NCBI RefSeq assembly: GCF_900091445.1
Contig: NZ_LT607733.1
Span: forward strand, 372,001-436,000
Reading direction: 5' to 3'
From: Micromonospora echinofusca
GTDB lineage: Bacteria; Actinomycetota; Actinomycetes; Mycobacteriales; Micromonosporaceae
DNA length: 64,000 nt
The translations under genes and the position numbers were made by a program. Below are positions 29,008-38,034 of the stretch, in pieces; position 1 is the stretch's first letter, and every line of letters starts with the position of its first letter. Below the pieces are notes generated by a model. The model worked only from the letters and a program-made list of their open reading frames with translations, searched no databases and was not told the origin of the DNA.

Positions 29008-30126
29008 ATGCGTGACGTGGTCGAGATCGGGCTGGGCAAGACCGCGCAGCGCGGTTACCACCTGGACGACATCGCCATCGTGCCGAGCCGCCGGACCCGG
29101 GACGTCGACGACGTCTCCACCGCCTGGCAGCTCGACGCGTACCAGTTCGGCATCCCCTGCGTCGGGCACCCCTCGGACGCGACGATGAGCCCGGCCTCCG
29201 CCGTCCGGCTCGGCCAGCTCGGCGGTCTCGGCGTGCTCAACGTCGAGGGCCTGTGGACCCGCTACGAGAACCCGACCAAGGTCCTGGAGGAGCTGTCCGG
29301 GCTCGACGAGGACGCCCGCACCACCAAGCGGCTCCAGGAGGTGTACGCGGAGCCGATCCGCCCCGACCTGATCGCCGAGCGGGTGCGCGAGCTGCGCGCC
29401 GGCGGCGGCACGGTGGCGGTGCGGGTCTCCCCGCAGCACACCCTGGCGCTGGCCCCGGTGATCCTCGACGCCGGCGTGGACATCCTGGTCATCCAGGGCA
29501 CCATCGTCTCCGCCGAGCACGTCTCGACCACCGACGAGCCGCTCAACCTGAAGGAGTTCATCGCCGACCTGGACCTCCCGGTCGTCGTGGGCGGCTGCAC
29601 CGACTACAAGACCGCCCTGCACCTGATGCGTACGGGCGCGGCCGGCGTGATCGTCGGCATCGGCGGCGACGAGTGGTCCACCACCGAGTCGGTGCTGGGC
29701 ATCCGGGTGCCGATGGCGACCGCCATCGCCGACGCGGCGGCCGCCCGCCGGGACTACCTCGACGAGACCGGTGGCCGGTACGTGCACCTGATCGCCGACG
29801 GCGACATCCAGACCTCGGGCGACATCGCCAAGGCCCTCGGCTGCGGCGCCGACGCGGTGATGCTCGGCGAGCCGCTGTCGCTCTGTGCCGAGGCGCCGGC
29901 CGGTGGCGCCTGGTGGCACTCCGCCGCCAGCCACCCGTCGCTGCCCCGGGGCGCGTTCGAGACCGCCGGCGACCCGCTCGGCTCGATGGAGCAGCTGCTC
30001 TTCGGCCCGGCCGACGAGCCGGACGGCCAGCTCAACCTCTTCGGCGGCCTGCGCCGCGCGATGGCCAAGTGCGGCTACCGCGACCTCAAGGAGTTCCAGA
30101 AGGTCGGCCTGGTCCTCGACCGCTGA
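29008..30126 (+). CDS. guaB3: GuaB3 family IMP dehydrogenase-like protein
   Basis: A 372-aa IMPDH/GMPR-family TIM barrel without CBS domains. It starts MRDVVEIGLGKTAQRGY as GuaB3 proteins do, keeps phosphate-binding loops (GCGADAVMLGEPL) but where GuaB has the catalytic Cys loop it reads VGIGGDEWSTTESVLG, so the canonical nucleophilic Cys is missing. Activity is therefore uncertain; cyanobacterial GuaB3 has been reported active but mycobacterial GuaB3 is not thought to be a functional IMPDH. Probably co-transcribed with guaB. Confidence 0.95.
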   Translation: MRDVVEIGLGKTAQRGYHLDDIAIVPSRRTRDVDDVSTAWQLDAYQFGIPCVGHPSDATMSPASAVRLGQLGGLGVLNVEGLWTRYENPTKVLEELSGLDEDARTTKRLQEVYAEPIRPDLIAERVRELRAGGGTVAVRVSPQHTLALAPVILDAGVDILVIQGTIVSAEHVSTTDEPLNLKEFIADLDLPVVVGGCTDYKTALHLMRTGAAGVIVGIGGDEWSTTESVLGIRVPMATAIADAAAARRDYLDETGGRYVHLIADGDIQTSGDIAKALGCGADAVMLGEPLSLCAEAPAGGAWWHSAASHPSLPRGAFETAGDPLGSMEQLLFGPADEPDGQLNLFGGLRRAMAKCGYRDLKEFQKVGLVLDR

Positions 30127-30163
30127 CCTGCGCAAGCAGCACCACCCGCACCGGCCGCGCCGA

Positions 30164-30169
30164 TAGGCT
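30164..30169 (+). promoter_or_regulatory. -10 box of a probable leaderless M1 peptidase promoter
   Basis: TAGGCT is 6 nt before the GTG at 30176; there is no Shine-Dalgarno sequence in the interval. Confidence 0.55.
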
Positions 30170-30175
30170 CGGCCG

Positions 30176-31588
30176 GTGCGTCGTACCCGCCGTCGGATCC
30201 GTCCCGCGCTCGCCGTCGCCGTCGTCGCGGCGCTGGTGTTCGCGGCCTGCACCGACGGCGGCGACGAGCGGGGCGACTTCCGGCCGGGAGCGGCCGACCT
30301 CGCCGACCCGTACGTGCCGGGGGCCGGCAACGGCGGCTACGACGTCGCGGGCTACCGCCTCGCCGTGCGCTACGACCCGGCGACCGACCGGCTCTCCGGG
30401 CGGGCCACGCTCACGGCCACCGCGACCGCGGCGCTGTCCCGGTTCAACCTGGACCTCGCCGGGCTGGACGTGTCGCGGGTGGCCGTCGACGGCCGGCCGG
30501 CCGGGTCCGCCCGCGACGGCGACGAGCTGGTGGTCACCCCGCGCGACGGGCTCTCCCGGGGCGCCCGGTTCACCGTCGAGGTGGACTACTCCGGCGTGCC
30601 GGCGGCGAAGACCGACGGGCAGCTCGGCAGCGGCGGCTTCCTGCACTCCGCCGACGGGGCGATCGCGCTCGGCCAGCCCTGGTCGGCGGCCACCTGGTTC
30701 CCGGTCAACGACCACCCGTCCGACAAGGCCACGTACGACATCGAGGTGACCGTCCCGGAGGGGCTGGCCGCGCTGAGCAACGGGGTGCCGGGGCAACGGA
30801 CGAGCGCCGACGGCTGGACGACCTGGCGCTGGGCCGAGCGGGCGCCGATGGCCAGCTACCTGACGACCCTGGTGATCGGCGACTACCGGGTGCAGAGCGG
30901 CACGCACGCCGGCAGGCCGATGGTCACGGCGGTGCCGGCGAGCCTGCCGGCGACCGGGCCGGAGGCCGCCTCGCTGGCCCGCACCGGCGAGATCGCCGAC
31001 TTCCTGGCCACCCGGTTCGGGCCGTACCCGTTCGACTCCTACGGCGGCGTGGTGGTCACCGACGGCCGGGTCGGCTACGCGCTGGAGACCCAGTCGCGGC
31101 CGGTCTACGGGCCGGGCTTCTTCCGCGGCGGCCGGCCCAACCTGGGCGTGGTCGCGCACGAGCTGGCCCACCAGTGGTTCGGCAACAGCGTGGCGCTGAG
31201 CCGGTGGAGCGACATCTGGCTCAACGAGGGCTTCGCCAGCTACGCGGAGTGGCTGTGGGAGGAGCACGACGGCGGTCGCACCGCGCAGCGCACCTTCGAG
31301 CTGGAGTACGCCGGCACCGACTGGTCCCGGCCGTCCGTCGACCCCGGACGGTCCCGGTTGTTCGGTGCGGCCGTCTACAAGCGCGGCGCGCTGGCCGTGC
31401 ACGCCCTGCGCCGTACGGTCGGCGACGACACGTTCTTCCGCATCCTGCGGACCTGGACCGCCGAGCGACGCGACGGCAACGCCACCACCGACGACCTGGT
31501 CGCGCTGGCCGAGCGGGTCGCCGGGAGGCCCCTGCGTCCGGTCTTCGACGCCTGGCTCGTCGGCGGCACCGCCCCCGCGTTGCCCTGA
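30176..31588 (+). CDS. M1-family zinc metallopeptidase lipoprotein (copy 1)
   Basis: A 470-aa exported aminopeptidase-like protein. Signal peptide with lipobox FAAC (VFAACTDGG). The gluzincin motif HELAHQWFGNS (from ~residue 328) plus NEGFASYAEWLW supplies both zinc His and the third Glu ligand. The exopeptidase GxMEN motif is replaced by a GYALETQSRP segment, a variant seen in bacterial secreted M1 relatives. Probably trims extracellular peptides. The next gene is a paralog with the same architecture, so this is a tandem duplication. Confidence 0.93.
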   Translation: MRRTRRRIRPALAVAVVAALVFAACTDGGDERGDFRPGAADLADPYVPGAGNGGYDVAGYRLAVRYDPATDRLSGRATLTATATAALSRFNLDLAGLDVSRVAVDGRPAGSARDGDELVVTPRDGLSRGARFTVEVDYSGVPAAKTDGQLGSGGFLHSADGAIALGQPWSAATWFPVNDHPSDKATYDIEVTVPEGLAALSNGVPGQRTSADGWTTWRWAERAPMASYLTTLVIGDYRVQSGTHAGRPMVTAVPASLPATGPEAASLARTGEIADFLATRFGPYPFDSYGGVVVTDGRVGYALETQSRPVYGPGFFRGGRPNLGVVAHELAHQWFGNSVALSRWSDIWLNEGFASYAEWLWEEHDGGRTAQRTFELEYAGTDWSRPSVDPGRSRLFGAAVYKRGALAVHALRRTVGDDTFFRILRTWTAERRDGNATTDDLVALAERVAGRPLRPVFDAWLVGGTAPALP

Positions 31589-31773
31589 GCCGGGCGGGCA
31601 GGGTCCGGGCCCCCGGCGACGCTCGGTAGGCTGCCGCCGGACCCCGGCGCCGCACCGCCCGGTTCGCGCCGGCCGCCTCCGCGCCGCCGGCCCGGGCGAG
31701 CGGCACCCGCCGGGCGCGGGTCCGCTAGGGCGTGGCCGGTGGGGCAGCCGGCGGCGCAGGGAGGGGCGAGGCG

Positions 31774-33237
31774 ATGACGCTGTCGCGGCGGACGCTGTGT
31801 GCGGGCACCGGCCTGCTGCTGGCCGGGACGCTCGGGCTGACCGCGTGCGGGTCGGCCGACGAGCCGACCCCGGCACCGACCCCGGCCGCCGCCTCGCCGG
31901 GCGCGTCGCGTCAGTTCAGCCCAGGGGCGGCCGGCTCCGGCGACGAGTACTTCCCGACCTACGGCAACGGCGGGTACGACGTCAGCCGCTACACCGTCAA
32001 GGTGCGCTACGACCCGGCGGAGGACCGCCTGAGCGGAACCACCACCGTGCAGGCGGCGGCGACCAGTGACCTGTCCGCGTTCAACCTGGACCTGGCCGGG
32101 CTGACCGTGCGGTCCGTGACGGTGGACGGGGCCCCGGCGAAGCACGGCCGCAAGGGCGACGAGCTGGTCGTCACGCCGGCCCGCGGCCTGATCGCCGGCA
32201 ACGGCTTCGTCGCCGAGATCGTGTACGAGGGCGAGCCGGAGCCGCTGCGCAACGAGGCACTCGGCGTCGGTGGCTTCCTGCACACCGAGGACGGGGCCAT
32301 CGCCCTCGGGCAGCCCGAGTCGGCGAGCACGTGGTTCCCGGTCAACGACCACCCCTCGGACAAGGCCACGTACGACATCGAGATCACCGTGCCGGAGGGG
32401 TTGACGGCGGTCAGCAACGGCGTGCCGGCGGGGAAGAGCACGACCGGCGGCTGGACCACCTGGAAGTGGGCCGAGCGCAGCCCGATGGCGAGCTACCTGA
32501 GCACCGTGGTCATCGGCAGGTTCCGGATCACCGAGGGCGAGCACAAGGGACGGCCGGTGTTCCACGCGGTCACCACGGACCTGCCGAAGGGCGCGGCGGA
32601 CCGGTCGATCGCCGGCACGGTCGAGGTGGCCGACTACCTGGAGAGCGTGTTCGGGCCGTACCCGGTCGGGGCGTACGGCGGCGTCGTGGTCGCCGACGAC
32701 CGGATCCGGTACGCGCTGGAGACGCAGAGCCGCCCGGTCTACGGCGCGAGCTTCTTCTCCCGGGGCGAGAACACCGGCGTGGTGGCCCACGAGCTGGCGC
32801 ACCAGTGGTTCGGCAACAGCGTGTCGCTGGCGAAGTGGCAGGACATCTGGCTCAACGAGGGCCTGGCCACGTACGCGGAGTGGCTGTGGGCCGAGCACGA
32901 CGGCGGGCGTACCGCCCAGCAGGCGTTCGACGTCCGCTACGCCGGCTCGTCCGGCCAGGTGTGGCGTACGCCGCCGGGCGAGCCGGGGGCGGAGAACCTG
33001 TTCAGCGAGTCGGTCTACCAGCGCGGCGGGATGACCGTGCACGCGCTGCGGGTGGCCGTCGGCGACAAGGCGTTCTTCGAGATCCTGAAGACCTGGGCGG
33101 CGCAGAAGCGCGACGCGAACGCGACCACGGCCGAGTTCGTCGCGTTGGCCGAGCGGGTCTCGGGTGAGCAGCTCGACGACCTCTTCGAGGCGTGGCTGTA
33201 CGGCACCCAGCGCCCCGCGCGCCCCGAGCGCCGGTGA
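31774..33237 (+). CDS. M1-family zinc metallopeptidase lipoprotein (copy 2)
   Basis: A 487-aa paralog of the preceding gene with long identical stretches (ATWFPVNDHPSDKATYDIE region, HELAHQWFGNSV, YAEWLW). The signal peptide SRRTLCAGTGLLLAGTLG ends at lipobox LTAC and starts with a twin-arginine-like SRRT, so it may use Tat whereas copy 1 looks Sec-type. A Ser/Pro/Ala linker follows the Cys. ATG 31774 has GGGGCGAGG upstream; a TAGGCT promoter-like box lies at about 31626. Metal ligands are complete. Confidence 0.93.
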   Translation: MTLSRRTLCAGTGLLLAGTLGLTACGSADEPTPAPTPAAASPGASRQFSPGAAGSGDEYFPTYGNGGYDVSRYTVKVRYDPAEDRLSGTTTVQAAATSDLSAFNLDLAGLTVRSVTVDGAPAKHGRKGDELVVTPARGLIAGNGFVAEIVYEGEPEPLRNEALGVGGFLHTEDGAIALGQPESASTWFPVNDHPSDKATYDIEITVPEGLTAVSNGVPAGKSTTGGWTTWKWAERSPMASYLSTVVIGRFRITEGEHKGRPVFHAVTTDLPKGAADRSIAGTVEVADYLESVFGPYPVGAYGGVVVADDRIRYALETQSRPVYGASFFSRGENTGVVAHELAHQWFGNSVSLAKWQDIWLNEGLATYAEWLWAEHDGGRTAQQAFDVRYAGSSGQVWRTPPGEPGAENLFSESVYQRGGMTVHALRVAVGDKAFFEILKTWAAQKRDANATTAEFVALAERVSGEQLDDLFEAWLYGTQRPARPERR

Positions 33238-33271
33238 CGGTGCCCGTGCGCCCCGAGCGCCGGTGACGGTG
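33219..33271 (+). repeat. 24-bp direct repeat duplicating the stop-codon region
   Basis: A 24-bp segment ending CGCCGGTGACGGTG occurs at 33219-33242 (containing the TGA of the M1 peptidase gene) and again at 33248-33271. It is a local duplication in the gap to the LCP gene. Confidence 0.85.
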
Positions 33272-33272
33272 G

Positions 33273-34397
33273 TCAGCGCGTGATGCGCAGCTTCGGGTTG
33301 GCGGCCAGGTAGGCGTCCGCCCGGCCGGCGCGCAGCTCGGTGAGGAACTTCCGCCCCGTCGACGTGAGTTCCTCGCCCCGGTAGGCGCTGCCCCGGCCCA
33401 CGCCCGCGCCGGGCAGGTCGACCAGCACGAACCTCTCCGGCGTGAGCCCGCCGAGGGCGTACGCCACGTCGACGACGCGCGGCCCGCCCGCGTAGACCAG
33501 GGTGTCGCCGAGCGCGTCGACCACCTGCTGGACGCGTTCCGGCTGCCGGGCCAGGTTCTCGTCGAGGATCTTCGTGGCCATTGCCTTGATCAGTTGCTGC
33601 TGGTGGCGCTGCCGGGCGTAGCCGCCGCCGGTGACGTAGCGCTGCCGCGCGTAGTCCAGCGCCTGCCAGCCGGTGAGGTGCCGCTCGCCCTTCTCGTACA
33701 CCATCTGCGGACCGACGTAGCCGCCGCCGCCCGGCGCGGGCTCCCGGTGCCGGCCGTCGGGGCGGCGGTGCAGCGAGACCACCCGCTGGTCGACGTAGAG
33801 GTCCACCCCGCCGAGGCTGTCCACGAGCCGGTCGAAGCCGTTGAAGGTGAGCACCGCACCGGCGTCGAAGCGCAGCCCGGTGTAGCCGCTGACCGTGCTC
33901 CGCAGCAGCTCGTACCCCTGGGCGGTGCTCGGCTGCTTGGGCTTGCCGGGCACCCGGCTGCCGTAGCTCATCGCGTGGGTGAGCTTGGTCTTCCCGCCGC
34001 GGTAGCCGGCCTTCGGGAAGGCCGGGATGTCGACCAGCAGGTCGCGGGGGAGGGAGAAGAGGTACGCGCGGTCGAGACCCTTCGGCACGTGCAGCACCAG
34101 TACGGCGTCGCCGTGCGGCTCCCAGCCCGGCACGCTGACCCGGGTGTCCACCCCGACGAGCAGGAGGTTGAGCGGGCCGGTGATGCCGGCGCCCGGCGGC
34201 ACGGTCGGGCTCGGGCTGGGCGTGGGGCTCGCCTGCGGTGTCCCGGTGGCAGCCGTCGGCCCGCCGCCGCGCTGCGGCCCGTCGTCGCGGACGAGCCGGG
34301 TCACCACCAGCGTGCCCACGGCCACCAGGACCACGGCCGCGAGGACGGCCAGCCCCAGCATCCAGCGCGGGCGTGGTGCCCCTGTCCGCTCCGTCAT
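33273..34397 (-). CDS. LytR-CpsA-Psr (LCP) family cell-wall glycopolymer ligase
   Basis: A 374-aa membrane protein: short cytoplasmic N-terminus, one transmembrane helix (LGLAVLAAVVLVAVGTLVV), a Ser/Thr/Pro linker, then an LCP domain with LNLLLVGVDTR, YLFSLPRDLLVDIP, FNGFDRLVDSLGGVDLYV and the Arg-rich catalytic stretch LTGWQALDYARQRY. LCP enzymes attach teichoic-acid-like or arabinogalactan polymers to peptidoglycan outside the cell. ATG 34397 (MTERTGAPRPRW) follows GGGGGTG by 5 nt. It lies alone between the M1 pair and the divergent GMC oxidase. Confidence 0.93.
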   Translation of the reverse strand: MTERTGAPRPRWMLGLAVLAAVVLVAVGTLVVTRLVRDDGPQRGGGPTAATGTPQASPTPSPSPTVPPGAGITGPLNLLLVGVDTRVSVPGWEPHGDAVLVLHVPKGLDRAYLFSLPRDLLVDIPAFPKAGYRGGKTKLTHAMSYGSRVPGKPKQPSTAQGYELLRSTVSGYTGLRFDAGAVLTFNGFDRLVDSLGGVDLYVDQRVVSLHRRPDGRHREPAPGGGGYVGPQMVYEKGERHLTGWQALDYARQRYVTGGGYARQRHQQQLIKAMATKILDENLARQPERVQQVVDALGDTLVYAGGPRVVDVAYALGGLTPERFVLVDLPGAGVGRGSAYRGEELTSTGRKFLTELRAGRADAYLAANPKLRITR

Positions 34398-34532
34398 GCG
34401 ACACCCCCGTGTTGACAACGTCCGGACGGGGGCACCGAGTTGCGGGCGGGCGCCTCCGGATCGCGGACCGCGTGCATGATCCCGCGAAAACGGGCGCTGG
34501 CGCGATGGCTACTGAGCGGTAATGATGCGGTC

Positions 34533-36230
34533 ATGCGGTACGACGTGCTCGTCATCGGGTCCGGCTTCGGCGGCAGCGTCACCGCGCTGCGGCTGGCGGA
34601 GAAGGGCTATTCCGTCGGGGTGCTGGAGGCGGGCCGGCGCTTCGCCGACGACGAGTTCCCGCAGACCTCCTGGCGGCTGCGGCGGTTCCTGTGGGCGCCC
34701 CGCCTCGGCTGCTACGGCCTCCAGCGGCTCACCCTGCTGCGCCCGGCCGACCGGAAGGCCGGCGGCGGCGTGCTGGTGCTCTCCGGCGCCGGGGTCGGCG
34801 GCGGCTCGCTGGTCTACGCCAACACGCTCTACGAGCCGCTGGACGCCTTCTACGACGACCCGCAGTGGCGGGACGTCACCGACTGGCGCGACGAGCTGGC
34901 CCGCCACTACGACCAGGCGAAGCGGATGCTCGGCGCCACCACGTACCCGCTGGTCACCCGCGCGGACCGGGCGATGCGGGCGGTGGCCGACCGGATGGGG
35001 GTGGGGCACACCTACCACGCCACCCCGGTCGGCGTGTTCATCGGCAGTCCCGGCCGGCGGGCCGCCGACCCGTACTTCGGCGGCGCGGGGCCGGAGCGCA
35101 CCGGCTGCACGCACTGCGGGGGGTGCATGACCGGCTGCCGGCAGGGGGCGAAGAACACGCTGGTCAAGAACTACCTGTGGCTGGCCGAGCGGCTGGGCGC
35201 GCGGGTGCACCCGCTGACCACGGTCACCGCCGTGCGCCCGGCCGAGGGCGGCGGGTACGCGGTGCACACCGTGCGTACCGGGGCCTGGCTGCGTACGCGG
35301 CGGCAGGTGATCCACGCCGACCAGGTGGTCTTCGCCGCAGGCGCGCTCGGCACCCAGCGGCTGCTGCACTCGATGCGGGCGGAGGGTGCGCTGCCCGCGC
35401 TCTCGCCCCGCCTCGGCGAGCTGACCCGGACCAACTCGGAGGCGATCCTCGGCGCCTCGGTACCCCGCCGGCGGGCCCGCGAGCAGGGGCTGGACTTCAC
35501 CGAGGGGGTGGCGATCACCAGCTCGTTCCACCCCGACCCGCAGACCCACATCGAGCCGGTCCGCTACGGGCGGGGCTCCAACGCGATGGGGCTGCTCCAG
35601 TCGCTGCTGGTCGACGGCGGGCCGCACCGGGTACGCCGCTGGCTGGGGACCCTGCTGCGTCAGCCCGGCACGGCGGCCCGGCTGGCCTCGGTGCGCGGCT
35701 GGTCGGAGCGTACGGTGATCGCCCTGGTCATGCAGTCGGCGGACAACTCGCTGACCACCCGGCTGCGGCGGGGCCTGCTCGGCCGGCGCCTGGTCTCCGG
35801 GCCGGGGCACGGCGCGCCCAACCCGACCTGGATCCCGGCCGGCAACGAGGCGGCGCGCCTACTGGCCGAGGAGATCGGCGGTACGCCCGGCGGCGCGCTG
35901 ACCGAGCCGTTCGACATCCCGCTGACCGCGCACATCCTCGGCGGGGCCGTGATCGGCGCCACCCCGGCCGACGGCGTCATCGACCCGTGGCACCGGGTCT
36001 TCGGCCACCCGGGGCTGCACGTGGTCGACGGGGCGGCGGTGTCGGCGAACCTCGGGGTGAACCCGTCGCTGACCATCACCGCCCAGGCGGAGCGGGCGAT
36101 GTCGTTCTGGCCCAACAAGGGCGAGCAGGACCCGAGACCGCCCGTGGGCTCGCCGTACCGTCGCCTTCCCCCGGTGCCGCCGCGCCACCCCGCCGTCCCC
36201 CCGGACGCCCCGGGCGCCCTGCGGACGTGA
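34533..36230 (+). CDS. GMC-family FAD oxidoreductase (ChoD-like)
   Basis: A 565-aa flavoprotein. FAD-binding dinucleotide loop VLVIGSGFGGSVTALRLAEKG, second GMC signature GAGVGGGSLVYANT, and a Cys cluster GCTHCGGCMTGCRQGAKNTL that could hold an iron-sulfur centre. It is the ortholog by position and motif of mycobacterial Rv3409c (ChoD), which also lies between guaB3 and guaA; despite the name ChoD is not a proven cholesterol oxidase, so the substrate is open. C-terminus DGAAVSANLGVNPSLTITA is standard GMC. The last ~35 residues are Pro-rich. ATG 34533 chosen from the FAD motif. Confidence 0.92.
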   Translation: MRYDVLVIGSGFGGSVTALRLAEKGYSVGVLEAGRRFADDEFPQTSWRLRRFLWAPRLGCYGLQRLTLLRPADRKAGGGVLVLSGAGVGGGSLVYANTLYEPLDAFYDDPQWRDVTDWRDELARHYDQAKRMLGATTYPLVTRADRAMRAVADRMGVGHTYHATPVGVFIGSPGRRAADPYFGGAGPERTGCTHCGGCMTGCRQGAKNTLVKNYLWLAERLGARVHPLTTVTAVRPAEGGGYAVHTVRTGAWLRTRRQVIHADQVVFAAGALGTQRLLHSMRAEGALPALSPRLGELTRTNSEAILGASVPRRRAREQGLDFTEGVAITSSFHPDPQTHIEPVRYGRGSNAMGLLQSLLVDGGPHRVRRWLGTLLRQPGTAARLASVRGWSERTVIALVMQSADNSLTTRLRRGLLGRRLVSGPGHGAPNPTWIPAGNEAARLLAEEIGGTPGGALTEPFDIPLTAHILGGAVIGATPADGVIDPWHRVFGHPGLHVVDGAAVSANLGVNPSLTITAQAERAMSFWPNKGEQDPRPPVGSPYRRLPPVPPRHPAVPPDAPGALRT

Positions 36231-36248
36231 CCAGGGCCCGGCGCCCGG

Positions 36249-37358
36249 TCAACTGCGGCGCCGGGTGCCCCGGTGGGGGAGCAGCCCGCCACCCGCCCGG
36301 CCCGGGGGCCCGGACCCGCGTCGGTCCGTCCAGGCGACCAGCGCCGCGTGCGGGAGGGTCAGCGCGGCCAGCACGGCGAACGTCGCGGGCAGCGGGTCCG
36401 CCCGGTGGCCGGGCCAGGTGACCAGGGCGATCAGGGCGACGACGGCGAGCACCGTGGGAACCGCGGCCTGTCGGGCGAAGCGACGCAGCGGCGGTCCGAC
36501 CCGTCCGGTCGCCAGGTCTGCCGTGTTGCGCGGGTCGTGCCGCAGCAACCGGGCGACGTGGCGGCAGGAGTGCCAGAGCGCGAAGTACGCACCGATGGCC
36601 AGGGCCGGCGGCACGGTGCCGAACAGTGCGACGAGGAGGACGGGTTCGGCCGCGTCGCGGGTGCGTCCGGCACGCAGGTCCCGGCTCACGGTGAGCACGA
36701 CCGCGTACAGCACGGTGGCCAACGCCAGTGCCCGCACCTCGACGGCGATCAGGCCCGGGACCCGAGGGGAGACAGCGGCCAGCACCGGGTCGACCTGGTC
36801 CCGCCAGAGCGCCAACGGAACGACCACCGGCGGTCCGCCGTATGCGAGCGTGGCGGCCACCGTCACGCGGGTGGGCCGCCGGTCCCGCTCGGCGTGGAAC
36901 GCCACGTCGGCGGTGCCGAAGTGGACGACCGACACGACGAGGAACCCGACCAGCGCCACGTCCGGCGCGGCCTGGAAGGCCACCAGCCCGGCACCGGCCA
37001 CGGCGGTGTAGACCACCAGCAGCGCCACGCGCGCCGGCATCGGCCGGACGCGTGCCGACAGCCAGGCGGGCACGAGGTGGTCGACCGCGCCGTGCGGGAG
37101 CCCGAGGAGCAGCCCGGCGACCAGGAAGGCCGGCGAGCCGCCCAGCCCGGCGGCGCCGATCAGCGGCGCCAGCGCCAGCAGCCCGCCGAGCGCGAACTGC
37201 GAGGCGGTCCCGGCACCTCGCAGCAGCCGGTCCGGCTGCGCCGGCGCCCCGGTTCCGTACGCGGACGACGGTCGGCGTCGGGGACGGGCCCCTTCCTGGG
37301 CCACCGGCACCGGAGGGGCGACGCCCCTGGCCGGGTCAGACGACGGTGAGGTGACCAC
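36249..37358 (-). CDS. blh: Brp/Blh-family beta-carotene 15,15'-dioxygenase
   Basis: Integral-membrane iron enzyme that cleaves beta-carotene into two retinal molecules. The 369-aa protein has eight or so hydrophobic helices and the four conserved His segments: GLPHGAVDHLVP, VVHFGTADV, FALWHSCRHVARLL and LTLPHAALVAW. The first ~45 residues are Arg/Pro-rich and may not all be translated; GTG 37358 overlaps the stop of the rhodopsin gene by 23 bp, so both are one transcription unit. It provides chromophore for the two neighbouring rhodopsins. No carotenoid-forming crt genes are in the window. Confidence 0.93.
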   Translation of the reverse strand: MVTSPSSDPARGVAPPVPVAQEGARPRRRPSSAYGTGAPAQPDRLLRGAGTASQFALGGLLALAPLIGAAGLGGSPAFLVAGLLLGLPHGAVDHLVPAWLSARVRPMPARVALLVVYTAVAGAGLVAFQAAPDVALVGFLVVSVVHFGTADVAFHAERDRRPTRVTVAATLAYGGPPVVVPLALWRDQVDPVLAAVSPRVPGLIAVEVRALALATVLYAVVLTVSRDLRAGRTRDAAEPVLLVALFGTVPPALAIGAYFALWHSCRHVARLLRHDPRNTADLATGRVGPPLRRFARQAAVPTVLAVVALIALVTWPGHRADPLPATFAVLAALTLPHAALVAWTDRRGSGPPGRAGGGLLPHRGTRRRS

Positions 37359-38034
37359 GGTCGGACAGGGTGCGTAGCCGGCTGAGATCGACGATGCTCC
37401 AGCCCACCTTCGACAGGATGGACAGCCCGACGAAGAGCATGCTCGTGGTGGTGGAACCGAGCAGGCCCACCCCGGACGGGCCGAGGAGCCAGAACAGCGG
37501 GTAACCGACCCAGAGCACGCTGAGCAGAAGGGCAGCCTCCGTGTAGACGGCCGCGATCCGTTCCGGCTGGCGGTGGGCGTGGGCGCGCAGCGGTCCCCAG
37601 ACCAGAGCGAAGACCGCGAGCAGGGACAGCATCCCGATCGCGTACAGGCCGTAGCGGGATGTGGCGTTCGCGGTGAGATCGGCTGCCAGGCCGCTGAGGA
37701 TCACCACCACGTTCGCCCCGACGAGGGCGGTCATCAACCGCCAGCGGCGTCCGGGCAGGGAATGCGTGCCGGTCAGCATCAGGGCCACCAGCAACAGCGG
37801 GGCGGTGACCACCCAGTCGACGTAGCGCGCCCAGTAGACCGTGTGGCCGGCCACCTCCGCCCGTCCGCCGCCGAGCGCCATGACGAGATACCAGAAGCCG
37901 GACCAGAGCGGGATCGCGATCGCCACCCGGTATTCGCTGCGCGGAACTCCCCGTGGGTCCGCGCGCCACCGGTTGAACAGCAGGACCCCGCCCGCCATGG
38001 CGGCCACGTACGTCCACAGCCACCACTCGGTCAT
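37336..38034 (-). CDS. Bacteriorhodopsin-family microbial rhodopsin with D-T-A motif and no Asp-212 equivalent
   Basis: A 232-aa seven-helix protein. Helix C reads YWARYVDWVVTAPLLL: Arg70, Asp73, Thr77, Ala84 equal bacteriorhodopsin R82, D85, T89, D96A. Helix F has LWVGYPLFWLLGP and helix G TSMLFVGLSILSKVGW with the retinal lysine Lys209. Four residues before it stands Ser205 where nearly all type-1 rhodopsins have Asp (D212). BR Asp115 is Asn and the proton-release Glu residues are absent. This looks like a sensory or slow-cycling form rather than a typical proton pump, but function is open. Co-transcribed with blh and divergent from the NDQ rhodopsin. Confidence 0.93.
   Translation of the reverse strand: MTEWWLWTYVAAMAGGVLLFNRWRADPRGVPRSEYRVAIAIPLWSGFWYLVMALGGGRAEVAGHTVYWARYVDWVVTAPLLLVALMLTGTHSLPGRRWRLMTALVGANVVVILSGLAADLTANATSRYGLYAIGMLSLLAVFALVWGPLRAHAHRQPERIAAVYTEAALLLSVLWVGYPLFWLLGPSGVGLLGSTTTSMLFVGLSILSKVGWSIVDLSRLRTLSDRGHLTVV

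Noticed and set aside
31375..34404. 1009-codon minus-strand frame across the M1 peptidases
   Set aside because: Covers the antisense of copy 2 and a wrong frame of the LCP gene; no recognisable motif, composition of a shadow frame.
37336..38034. Heliorhodopsin
   Set aside because: The Ser at the D212 position is shared with heliorhodopsins, but helix C (YWARYVDWVVTAPLLL) and helix F are clearly bacteriorhodopsin-like.
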